Shown here: in pieces, positions 18,006-25,330 of the stretch
Layout of the letters: every line of letters starts with the position of its first letter
Position numbering within the stretch: position 1 is the stretch's first letter
NCBI GenBank assembly: GCA_965178525.1
Contig: CBCXVS010000006.1
Span: 1-62,116 of the forward strand
DNA: 62,116 bases
Direction of reading: 5' to 3'
Source of the DNA: CBCXVS01 sp965178525
GTDB taxonomy: Bacteria; Tectomicrobia; Entotheonellia; Entotheonellales; Entotheonellaceae
Notes under the pieces: model-generated
Database searches by the model: none
Told to the model about the DNA's origin: nothing
Seen by the model: the letters and a program-made list of their open reading frames with translations, nothing else
Translations under genes and position numbers: made by a program

Positions 18006-18308
18006 CTATGCGGTGGTCGGGGTGCCATCGGGATATTCGAGAACGAGATCATGTTCAAGATTGATGACTTGTTGGTCTTTCCGCATCACCTTTGCGTATA
18101 TGCGAAAGACGCCCCAACTGGCGGTCTCAAGACGGAATTTTGTGCTCCGATCCTTAATCACCCGCACGGGGCGCGGAAAAGTCGAATGGAGTGTATAAAC
18201 AACGTAGTCGATCTGATCGAGCTCAGCGTCGCTACCTTCTATCCAAATCTGCCATGCCCACCAATCATCGCCTTGGTAGGCAAAGTCCTGCTCTATACTT
18301 AAGGTCAT
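18006..18308 (-). CDS. Prokaryotic YEATS (pYEATS) domain protein
   Basis: 100 aa that are almost entirely one pYEATS beta-sandwich: an aromatic WWAWQIWIEG strand, the signature DQIDYVVYTLHSTFP (about 33-47), then WGVFRIYAKV and a closing LEHDLVLEYPDG. Eukaryotic YEATS domains read acyl-lysine. Prokaryotic versions are found fused to or next to TIR and other effector domains in predicted conflict systems. The start is 2 bp after the stop of the TIR-like gene, so the two are cotranscribed and probably act as one effector-sensor unit. No other domain is present. Confidence 0.8.
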   Translation of the reverse strand: MTLSIEQDFAYQGDDWWAWQIWIEGSDAELDQIDYVVYTLHSTFPRPVRVIKDRSTKFRLETASWGVFRIYAKVMRKDQQVINLEHDLVLEYPDGTPTTA

Positions 18309-18310
18309 GG

Positions 18311-19006
18311 CTAGGATTCCTTGTATAACCGGATCCGGACATTGTCAATCGACTCAAAGTCTGACGTCCAGGATCCCTGTTGCGTATGTATACGGATCTG
18401 TATGAGCGCTTCGCGGGGGATGCCTTTCACTTGGGTAAACAAACCGCCCTTGATGGGTATGACACGCATATCATGTTCCTCAGATTCTCGACTCCCCTCG
18501 AGTAAGATGTAGGTGCAGCGGAAACTCGGGCGCCTGATGAAAGGACGCACCTCACTGACAAACTCTTGGGGGGATAACTGTAACATCACGGAATGCTCAC
18601 GACGTTTCCAGGTTCCGATCACCTTGACCAATTCAACCAGGCATTTATCTCGGGACGACTCTGTATAGTCAATTCGCTGCCGATCCCTCACGAGACCCCC
18701 TTGATCGGCGACGCCAATTGCGCGTACTTCGACGAGAGGAAGTCCCTGATTCAGCGCCGTCGCCCATTCGTCCGTGACCCAACGGTGAGTCGTCCACCTG
18801 CCATCTTCGAGTTGTTCTCGTCTCGTGGTAAACGCAATCAGGGCATCGCAATTGTAGATTTGGTTCCTGACGACCTCTGAAATAATCTGCCCATGTCCTT
18901 CTTGGCCCGATACGACTTCAACATCGAAAGCCTCAATAATGGGAAAAACCAGTTCTTCCACCCATCGGTCGAGGTCATTATAGCCATATCCAACAAAAAT
19001 TCGCAT
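18311..19006 (-). CDS. TIR-like domain protein
   Basis: 231 aa. The N-terminal ~130 residues follow a TIR/flavodoxin-like pattern: strand A MRIFVGYGYND, a long helix, strand B VEVVSG, strand C CDALIAFTTRRE, a helix with WVTDEWATAL whose Glu80 is the best candidate for the catalytic Glu of TIR NADases, and strand D LPLVEVR. The last ~100 residues are beta-rich and unassigned, perhaps a ligand-binding or dimerisation module. Linked to the pYEATS gene with a 2-bp gap. TIR proteins often deplete NAD+ upon phage infection; that role here is inference from family and context. Confidence 0.65.
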   Translation of the reverse strand: MRIFVGYGYNDLDRWVEELVFPIIEAFDVEVVSGQEGHGQIISEVVRNQIYNCDALIAFTTRREQLEDGRWTTHRWVTDEWATALNQGLPLVEVRAIGVADQGGLVRDRQRIDYTESSRDKCLVELVKVIGTWKRREHSVMLQLSPQEFVSEVRPFIRRPSFRCTYILLEGSRESEEHDMRVIPIKGGLFTQVKGIPREALIQIRIHTQQGSWTSDFESIDNVRIRLYKES

Positions 19007-19273
19007 CTCGCTGTCGTACCTCTGGCTTCACGCTGTCCATGCGTTGGCTTCGTCTGCTGGCCTCATCGAGACGCTGTACAGTCGTATCGACTATACCATG
19101 GCTGGACGTATGGCAAAAGTATCCACCTGACTCTTCTATTCGCTGCTTTTGGCCCGTTTTGCTCCCTCTCCCTGGCCACTGACATCTGGCTCAGATGAAA
19201 AATTAAAGATGTGACCCTTTTCCCTGACAGCGTTATACAGAAGAGGTTTGGCCGCAGCTGGTATGAGATGTCT

Positions 19274-19293
19274 GCACGGAGATCAATCCGTGC
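19274..19293 (-). terminator. Hairpin downstream of vapC
   Basis: GCACGGA (19274-19280) and TCCGTGC (19287-19293) form a perfect 7-bp stem with a 6-nt loop, about 40 bp beyond the vapC stop in its direction of transcription. No U-run follows, so it is a weak terminator call. Confidence 0.3.
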
Positions 19294-19332
19294 GGCGCAG
19301 CAGCGTCCTCCTACCGCGCGGTTCTTTCCCTT

Positions 19333-19725
19333 TTAGCCCTGCACAGCCACGATATCGGTTTGACCAAAATCGTTTCCCTTAAACAGCAACGGTTCCTGCG
19401 TCGCGATGGCCAGGGCATAAGTAAAACAATCGCCAAAGTTCAACGCCGCCGCATGCCGCCCCTTTCCGTACTGACGAAACGCCTGGCGGGCCATGTGGGC
19501 CTGATTGACATCGACCGGCACCAACTCAATCTCGGCCCGCGCCACAAACAAATCGAGATCCCGAATCCCTTCATAGCCATGTCGGGCTTCCATGACCATC
19601 GACGCTTCCACAAACGAGGCGACAGACATGAGCCGGGTGTCATCGGCGTCAATCGCCTGGTTAAAGGGCTGGCGCTCGGGCTCATCTCTCAGGATCGCCA
19701 AGACGGCCGAGGCATCAATCACCAT
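19333..19725 (-). CDS. vapC: VapC-family PIN-domain ribonuclease toxin
   Basis: 130 aa, typical of VapC. The acidic metal-binding set is visible: Asp4 in MVIDAS, Glu in SFVEASM (about 40), Asp in FGDCFTYALA (about 99) and Asp in KGNDFGQTD (about 118). VapC toxins cleave tRNA or rRNA. It overlaps the upstream antitoxin gene by 7 bp, the usual coupled arrangement. It lies within the island bracketed by the 18-bp repeat. Confidence 0.92.
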   Translation of the reverse strand: MVIDASAVLAILRDEPERQPFNQAIDADDTRLMSVASFVEASMVMEARHGYEGIRDLDLFVARAEIELVPVDVNQAHMARQAFRQYGKGRHAAALNFGDCFTYALAIATQEPLLFKGNDFGQTDIVAVQG

Positions 19726-19973
19726 GAGCTGGGCAACCCATGTTCATCATAGCCCAAAATCTCCTCATCACGGCGTGCGTCTAACACGGGTAGAGATGCG
19801 CAGTGGAGGGCAATCTCATCGAGTTCATTGACCAGCGAACGCCTGGCCCGGTGGCGCTTGACACGAGCCAAGCGCTCGCGCAGGGCGATGGTGACTGTGG
19901 CGGTCAGCGTCTCGCCGGTGAGGTCGGCTAACTCGGCTGCGAGCTGGTAGGTATCATCGTTTTTGATGTTCAA
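19719..19973 (-). CDS. vapB: VapB-family antitoxin
   Basis: 84 aa. The N-terminal part, NIKNDDTYQLAAELADLTGET, is the ribbon-helix-helix DNA-binding motif of Rv0623/PSK-type VapB antitoxins. The C-terminal half, with a conserved RDEEILGYDEHGLP tail, would wrap VapC. AGGAGATCC is about 13 nt upstream of the ATG. Two identical palindromes TTCTAGAA just upstream are probably the autoregulatory operator. Confidence 0.9.
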   Translation of the reverse strand: MNIKNDDTYQLAAELADLTGETLTATVTIALRERLARVKRHRARRSLVNELDEIALHCASLPVLDARRDEEILGYDEHGLPSSW

Positions 19974-19991
19974 ATGTACCTGGATCTCCTA

Positions 19992-20018
19992 TTCTAGAAA
20001 AACGATCGCATTCTAGAA
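19992..20018. promoter_or_regulatory. Probable VapBC operator, two TTCTAGAA palindromes
   Basis: Identical 8-bp palindromes at 19992-19999 and 20011-20018, 19 bp apart (nearly two helical turns), 20-45 bp upstream of the vapB start. Paired palindromes at this place are what a dimeric ribbon-helix-helix antitoxin would bind. Inferred from position and symmetry. Confidence 0.6.
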
Positions 20019-20070
20019 TTTCTATCAATGAGGCCAAAAAAACAATATCATCAATCCCACGTCGCTCTGA

Positions 20071-20088
20071 TGGCATGCTGAAGATGTC
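20071..20088 (-). repeat. 18-bp inverted repeat, right copy (island boundary)
   Basis: TGGCATGCTGAAGATGTC, exact reverse complement of 17294-17311, located between vapB and the LLM oxidoreductase. Identity stops sharply on both sides. Confidence 0.55.
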
Positions 20089-20247
20089 TCTGTAGCGACC
20101 GCGTTCCGAACTTAAGACCACCACGTTTTTCAACCCTTCGGGAACATGTTAATATGATATCGCCATAGTGTGAAAATAATGCCATGCAACAAATGCGTGG
20201 CTGATCGCATGACCCTATGGCTTAGAATGTTTTAAGGAGGAGAGGAC

Positions 20248-21183
20248 ATGGGTTTCGGATGTGTCTATACCAATCGTGGCGCAATGGCGACGGAGGCCCA
20301 TCTGGTCCGATTTGGCCAGACGGCGGAAGCGCTTGGATTCGATACGGTTTGGACCAGCGATCATATCGTGGTGCCCATGGAGGTGAAATCGTTCTATCCC
20401 TACAACCCGACCGGCGCCATGCCGTTTATTCCGGAAGAAGCCTACTTCGAGCCGTTGATTGTCATGACCTATCTTGCCGCATCGACGCAGCGCATCCGTA
20501 TTGGCACCAGCGTCCTGATTCTGCCCTATCGCAATCCCGTGTTTACCGCCAAGGCGCTGGCGACACTAGACGTGCTGTCGCATGGCCGGATTACACTGGG
20601 CATTGGCGTGGGTTGGATGGAGGAAGAATTTAACGCACTCGGGCTGGACACCTATGCGAGGCGAGGCCGCTACAGCGATGAGTGTATCCATATCTTCCGG
20701 GAGTTGTGGACGGCGCAGACGCCATCGTTCCAGGGGCAATTTCATCAGTTTGACGCCCTGAAGTGTGAACCGAAACCGGCACAACCGGGTGGTATTCCCA
20801 TCTGGGTGGGGGGTCACACGCCGCCGGCGATTCGCCGGGCGGCGCGCCTAGGGAATGGCTGGCAGCCGATTGTGCAGCGGCCGCCAGCCGATTTGCCACC
20901 TTCAGAGCTGCGAGAGAAGGTCGGCATACTCAAAGAACAAGCCGAGGCGGCAGGGCGTGATCCCAGCACCATTACGATTGCACTTGGCGCCACTGTGCAG
21001 TTTGCCGATGGCGGGGGAAGCGGCGTGTTTAGCGGCAGTTCGCAACAGATTATCGAGGGTATCGGTCAGTATCAAGAGGCCGGTGTGCAAGACTTCCGCT
21101 TCGATTTCCCCGCTCCGTCAATTGAGGGCGTACTGCCACTGATGGAGCGATTCGCCTCCGAAGTGCGACCACAAGTCACGTGA
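20248..21183 (+). CDS. LLM-class F420-dependent oxidoreductase
   Basis: 311 aa of the luciferase-like monooxygenase fold, TIGR03619-type. Landmarks: FGQTAEALGFDTVWTSDHI (about 24-42), the strand RIRIGTSVLILPYRNPVF (about 91-108), and the cofactor-binding stretch GRITLGIGVGWMEEEF (about 119-134), followed by IPIWVGG. These enzymes use F420 (sometimes FMN) to reduce or oxidise small organic substrates; the substrate cannot be read from sequence. AAGGAGGAGAGG gives a strong ribosome-binding site. It appears monocistronic. Confidence 0.9.
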   Translation: MGFGCVYTNRGAMATEAHLVRFGQTAEALGFDTVWTSDHIVVPMEVKSFYPYNPTGAMPFIPEEAYFEPLIVMTYLAASTQRIRIGTSVLILPYRNPVFTAKALATLDVLSHGRITLGIGVGWMEEEFNALGLDTYARRGRYSDECIHIFRELWTAQTPSFQGQFHQFDALKCEPKPAQPGGIPIWVGGHTPPAIRRAARLGNGWQPIVQRPPADLPPSELREKVGILKEQAEAAGRDPSTITIALGATVQFADGGGSGVFSGSSQQIIEGIGQYQEAGVQDFRFDFPAPSIEGVLPLMERFASEVRPQVT

Positions 21184-21605
21184 TCAGAGGGGGTTCAGAG
21201 TGCCATTCGCTCACCCGTAAATCGACCCGCTCTTCCGGATCACCTATAATGACATCGCGGCGCTTCAGATTGGCCAGTTTGGAGACGGGAGTAACCGGCG
21301 TCAGAAGTGCTATAACCGAGAGTGGGAGTATCTTGACGCTCCTATTTGCAAGTATCGGCTTTCATACCGAGAGCTTACGTACGGTACCTGTTTCTGTCAA
21401 GTACGGTCCATGCTTCCTGTGCAACCTCCGCCAAGGACGCGAAGGTCACGAAGGACCAAGAAGCGCCTGTTCGGCGGCTATGCGGGGCTCGGTGCGCATG
21501 GTACAATAGAGCCGTCAAAAGGGAGTAACATCTGTATAGCAGCCTCATATAAATCTTCCCTGCCGAGCACGGTCGACGCTCGGCGAGGCGTGAGGGAGAG
21601 TGACC
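21184..21605. other. Intergenic region between LLM gene and tldD
   Basis: About 420 bp. It contains a simple-sequence-repeat stretch at 21423-21462 and the tldD leader. Short frames overlap here but none has a good start or known content. Confidence 0.5.
21423..21462 (-). repeat. AAGGA/CGAAGG-type simple repeat, upstream of tldD
   Basis: A run of related units (CCAAGGACGCGAAGG, then TCACGAAGGACCAAGAAG). In reverse complement it matches the stretch at about 25165-25198 over most of its length. The two inverted copies flank tldD, tldE and the NfeD-like gene. Confidence 0.6.
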
Positions 21606-23039
21606 ATGCAAGACCGCATCGCGGAGCGCTTTCGCCAGATCGCGCCGCCAGCCGATTATTGTTCGTTACGCTTTGTCCAACAACGCTCTGAAGTCCTCTC
21701 CGTGAGGCAGAACGTGCTACAACCGGTTCGCGCCTCCGAAGACTGTGGGGTCATGATCACGGTCTTCGATGGCGGCGGTATGGGCTACGCCGCCACGAGC
21801 GATCTGACCGCTAGCGGGCTGCGCCACGCCGCCGAGCAGGCGCACACTTGGGCGCGGCAGAGTGCGGGCCGCAGCGTGGTCGATTTCGCAAAAATTCTGC
21901 CGCCGCCACCGCATGGGGAATACACGAGTGTGGTGACGATTCCCTGGAACGCCGCGCCTCTCTCGGAAAAGATCGACCTGCTACAGACCGAGTGCGCCCG
22001 GCTCAAGAGCGAGGCGCGCATCGTGGACTGGAGCGCCTCGCTCTCGCACACGGAGATGGAGACCCTCTACCTGACGGCTGACGGCGGCCAGGTCCGGCAA
22101 TACTTCCACTATATCACACCGATGATGAGCGCCACGGCCAACGAGGGCGCCGAGACGCGCGGGCGCACCTTCGGCGGCCGCGGCTATTGCCGTCAGGGTG
22201 GCTTGGAAGTCCTCGACCAGGTCGGCTTCCGCACCGCCGCGCCGCGTCTTGCTTCCGAAGCCTTACAACTGCTGACGGCACCGAATTGCCCGTCCGGCGC
22301 CATGGACGTGCTGTTGGCGCCGGATCAGATGATTCTGCAAATCCATGAGTCCATCGGCCATCCGCTGGAGTTGGACCGCATTCTCGGGGACGAGCGCAAC
22401 TACGCCGGTACCAGCTTTGTCACGCCCGAGATGTTCGGGACCTACCCGTACGGTTCCGACTTGCTCAACATCACGTTTGATCCGACCCGGACGGAGGAAT
22501 TGGCCAGTTATGGCTTTGATGACGAAGGCATGCCCAGCCAGCGGGAATACCTGATTCGCAACGGGATTTTGCAGCGCGCCCTCGGCGGTATGACGTCGCA
22601 GATCCGGGCGGATTTGCCGGGTGTAGCGAACGCCCGGGCGTGCAGTTGGAACCGGCCGCCGATCGACCGCATGGCCAATCTCAACCTGGAGCCCGGCACG
22701 TCCACTTTGGCGGACATGATCGCCGCGGTAGAACGCGGGGTCTATATGCAGACCAACTGCTCCTGGTCCATCGATGATTCTCGAAACAAATTTCAATTCG
22801 GCTGTGAGTGGGGCCAGCTCATCGAGAATGGGAAACTGACCACGGTAGTGAAAAACCCGAATTACCGTGGCATTTCCGCGACGTTTTGGCGCAGCCTGAA
22901 GATGGTCGGCAACCTCGATACCTTTGACGTCATGGGCACGCCCAATTGTGGCAAGGGCGAACCGAATCAGGTGATCCGCGTCGGGCATGCCTCACCCGTC
23001 TGCCTGTTCGCCGATGTGGAGGTTTTCGGAGGGGAGTAA
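21606..23039 (+). CDS. tldD: TldD metalloprotease subunit
   Basis: 477 aa from the ATG at 21606; a GTG two codons earlier is possible. The HExxxH zinc motif (HESIGH) is at about residues 247-252, the diagnostic site of TldD, followed by GTSFVTPEMFGTYPYGSD and the glycine-rich C-terminal region. TldD with TldE forms a heterodimeric protease that threads and cleaves unfolded peptides, known for microcin B17 maturation and CcdA degradation. It is followed 4 bp later by its partner gene. No precursor peptide or modifying enzyme is adjacent, so a general housekeeping role is as likely as RiPP processing. Confidence 0.93.
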   Translation: MQDRIAERFRQIAPPADYCSLRFVQQRSEVLSVRQNVLQPVRASEDCGVMITVFDGGGMGYAATSDLTASGLRHAAEQAHTWARQSAGRSVVDFAKILPPPPHGEYTSVVTIPWNAAPLSEKIDLLQTECARLKSEARIVDWSASLSHTEMETLYLTADGGQVRQYFHYITPMMSATANEGAETRGRTFGGRGYCRQGGLEVLDQVGFRTAAPRLASEALQLLTAPNCPSGAMDVLLAPDQMILQIHESIGHPLELDRILGDERNYAGTSFVTPEMFGTYPYGSDLLNITFDPTRTEELASYGFDDEGMPSQREYLIRNGILQRALGGMTSQIRADLPGVANARACSWNRPPIDRMANLNLEPGTSTLADMIAAVERGVYMQTNCSWSIDDSRNKFQFGCEWGQLIENGKLTTVVKNPNYRGISATFWRSLKMVGNLDTFDVMGTPNCGKGEPNQVIRVGHASPVCLFADVEVFGGE

Positions 23040-23043
23040 GGCG

Positions 23044-24366
23044 ATGCAGGACTACTTCTATACGCTGGCCGATGTCCTCACCGAGTTGCTTCATGGCGAG
23101 GAAGTCTACACGTGCAGTTTCCACGGCGAGGACTCGACCTTCGTCCGCTTCAACCGCAGTGCCATTCGCCAGCCCGGTTCGGTGGCGCAGCGCGCTCTGA
23201 GCCTTGATCTCAGCCAGGGGCAGCGGCACGCCAGCGGCACAGTGACTTTATCGGGCGATGTGACGCTGGACGGTGAGCGACTCGGCCAGCTCGTGGCCTC
23301 GCTCCGCGAGAAACTGCCGTATCTGCCTGAGGATCCCTATTTTCTCTACGCCACCGAGGTGCAGAGCAGCGAGCATCACGGGGACAACCGCCTGCCGGAA
23401 AACGATGCGGCCGTCGCGGCCATTATCGAGGCGGGGCGCGGCCGTGACCTCATCGGCATCTATGCGGCCGGAGGTAGCTACGCCGGCTTTGCCAACTCGT
23501 TGGGGCAACGGAATTGGTTCTCCAGCCACAGCTTTAATATCGACTGGAGTTTTTATCATGACCAAGATAAAGCGGTGAAGACGGCCTATGCCGGCTTTGT
23601 CTGGGAGCCCGCGGCGTTTACCCGGAAGGTGGAGGCCGCCGTGGCGCACCTGGAGGTGCTGCGTCAACCGCCACGGACGATTGATCCCGGGCAGTACCGG
23701 GTCTATTTAGCGCCGGCCGCCCTCTATGACATTCTCGGCATTCTCTGTTGGGGCGGCTTTGGCCTCAAAGATCATCGCACCAAGCGCACGACATTATTAA
23801 AAATGGTGGAAGAAGGAACGCGTTTGCATCCGGCCGTCACCCTGTTGGACAACACGCGTGATGGGGTGGCGCCGAATTTCCAGGAAGCCGGCTTTCTGAA
23901 ACCCGATCAGGTGACTCTGATTGAAGCGGGCGCCTTTCGCGACTGTTTGGTGTCGCCGCGTTCCGCGCAGGAGTATGGCGTGCCGACCAACGGCGCGTCG
24001 GGCGGTGAAGCGCCGGCGTCGATTGAGATGGCCGCAGGTGGACTGGCCCGCGATGCGGTCCTCACACAGCTCGATACCGGAGTCTATATCAACAACGTCT
24101 GGTATCTCAACTACTCTGACCGTTCCGCCTGCCGCCTCACCGGTATGACCCGCTTTGCAACGTTTTGGGTGGAGAACGGCGCGATTCAGGCGCCGCTCAA
24201 CGTCATGCGTTTTGATGAGTCGATCTACCGCATGCTCGGCGACCATCTGGTGGATCTCACGGCCGACCGCGAGTTTATCCTGGATGCTGGAAGTTATCAT
24301 TGGCGTTCGACCGATAGCGGCCGTCTTCCCGGGGCGTTGGTGAACGATTTTGCGTTTACATTATGA
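23044..24366 (+). CDS. pmbA: TldE/PmbA subunit
   Basis: 440 aa from the ATG at 23044, behind GGAGGGGAGTAAGGCG; an in-frame start at 22987 would overlap tldD deeply and is rejected. It has the TldE fold but no HExxxH, as expected for the non-catalytic subunit. Landmarks are SHSFNIDWSFYHDQDKAVK (about 168-186) and the C-terminal INNVWYLNYSDRSACRLTG segment (about 350). It partners TldD. The stop codon lies within the AGCT-type repeat that begins at 24364. Confidence 0.9.
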   Translation: MQDYFYTLADVLTELLHGEEVYTCSFHGEDSTFVRFNRSAIRQPGSVAQRALSLDLSQGQRHASGTVTLSGDVTLDGERLGQLVASLREKLPYLPEDPYFLYATEVQSSEHHGDNRLPENDAAVAAIIEAGRGRDLIGIYAAGGSYAGFANSLGQRNWFSSHSFNIDWSFYHDQDKAVKTAYAGFVWEPAAFTRKVEAAVAHLEVLRQPPRTIDPGQYRVYLAPAALYDILGILCWGGFGLKDHRTKRTTLLKMVEEGTRLHPAVTLLDNTRDGVAPNFQEAGFLKPDQVTLIEAGAFRDCLVSPRSAQEYGVPTNGASGGEAPASIEMAAGGLARDAVLTQLDTGVYINNVWYLNYSDRSACRLTGMTRFATFWVENGAIQAPLNVMRFDESIYRMLGDHLVDLTADREFILDAGSYHWRSTDSGRLPGALVNDFAFTL

Positions 24367-24503
24367 GCTATGAGCTGTTAGCTACTAGCTTTAAGCTTGG
24401 AAGAAAATCAGGTCAGATGTGTTTTCCCAAAGCAAGGTGGCGTTTTCCGGCTTTGGCAATACTCATGCGATCAGGACATCTTGCCCTGGAGCTAACAGCT
24501 AAC
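24364..24503. repeat. AGCT-type inverted repeat cassette between pmbA and NfeD-like gene
   Basis: The left arm (24364-24400) is a degenerate repeat of TGAGCT/TTAGCT units; the right arm (24490-24503) is inverted. AGCTGTTAGCT at 24373-24383 pairs exactly with AGCTAACAGCT at 24490-24500. About 90 bp of unique sequence lie between. The open frame through it appears accidental. Confidence 0.6.
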
Positions 24504-25157
24504 ATGGCCTCTATCGTCAAGCAAGTATGGGTCCTGCGCAACCTTCTCATCACCTGTGGCCTTTGTGTCCTGGTGTTGTGGTGGTTGCGCGCCCATTTGT
24601 GGGCGTCACGCGACGCATGCCTTTTGGGTGTTGTTGCCGGCATTGGCGTTGGCGTCTGGCGCTGGTGGGCCTTACGCCGCCAGATCAGCCGGCGTGACCG
24701 GCGTTATGAGCGCAACAAAATTTTCGTCAACTATCTCTCCCTGCCCGAAGTGCTCATCGCCATGCTCATCCATAATCTCTACCTGGCCATTCCCTTAGGG
24801 ATTTTACTCCTTGCCTGGCTCCTGCTCTCCACTTTTTCCGCATATTGGTGGACCGTCTTGGCCAGCAGTCTGGCTTTGACCGCGGCGGCGGTGATGGCGG
24901 TATGTGTGCTGAGATACGAACAGCACCATGGCCGCGTGTACTACCAGTACAACAGCGAAACTTGGTCCGGCGCCGAAGGCCTGCTCTACCAGCAAGGGCG
25001 GGTCGTCGCCAGGCTCGATCCCGCCGGGAAAGTCATGCTTCAGGGCGTCCTATGGAACGCCGTCTCCATGAGTGGCGAAACGATTGAAGCAAACGAGCAA
25101 ATCGAGGTGATCTCGGTAGAACGTCTGACCCTCTACGTTGACCGCCTACACGTCTAA
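24504..25157 (+). CDS. NfeD-like membrane protein
   Basis: 217 aa when started at the ATG at 24504; the frame is open back to 24363 but that part is repeat DNA. Membrane helices lie at about 12-30 and 35-50, and two more at about 87-107 and 112-135. The C-terminal ~60 residues form an NfeD OB-fold: DPAGKVMLQGVLWNAVS then ETIEANEQIEVISVERLTLYV. NfeD proteins normally act with a stomatin/SPFH partner, sometimes with a ClpP-like protease; neither is nearby. It probably follows tldD/pmbA in transcription. Confidence 0.75.
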   Translation: MASIVKQVWVLRNLLITCGLCVLVLWWLRAHLWASRDACLLGVVAGIGVGVWRWWALRRQISRRDRRYERNKIFVNYLSLPEVLIAMLIHNLYLAIPLGILLLAWLLLSTFSAYWWTVLASSLALTAAAVMAVCVLRYEQHHGRVYYQYNSETWSGAEGLLYQQGRVVARLDPAGKVMLQGVLWNAVSMSGETIEANEQIEVISVERLTLYVDRLHV

Positions 25158-25164
25158 CCCCGCC

Positions 25165-25198
25165 TCCTTCTTGGTTCCTCTTCGTGTTCTTCGCGGAT
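25165..25198 (+). repeat. CTTCTTGGTTCCT-type simple repeat
   Basis: A stretch of CTTCGTG/CTTCGCGG-type units just after the NfeD-like gene; the inverted counterpart of 21423-21462. It sits immediately before a hairpin with A/T-rich arms. Confidence 0.55.
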
Positions 25199-25203
25199 AA
25201 TTT

Positions 25204-25229
25204 TTTTGGAATCTTGACTCCAAAATTTT
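25204..25229 (+). terminator. Terminator-like hairpin after NfeD-like gene
   Basis: TTTTGGA (25204-25210) pairs with TCCAAAA (25219-25225) around an 8-nt loop and is followed by TTTT. Position after the tldD-pmbA-nfeD unit fits a rho-independent terminator. Confidence 0.5.
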
Positions 25230-25330
25230 CCTTCTATAGAATCTGACCTTCATACTAATAACAGAAAAAAGTTTTCTGCAACCATTCATACTTTATTTGT
25301 ATTGGATCTTATCAATGAGGCGACAATGAC

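Noticed and set aside
17796..18302. 168-codon open frame on the plus strand
   Set aside because: It overlaps the pYEATS gene on the opposite strand almost completely; the pYEATS reading has a known domain and tight linkage to the TIR-like gene.
22987..23043. Upstream start for the TldE/PmbA gene
   Set aside because: It would overlap tldD by more than 50 bp in another frame; the ATG at 23044 has a good ribosome-binding site.
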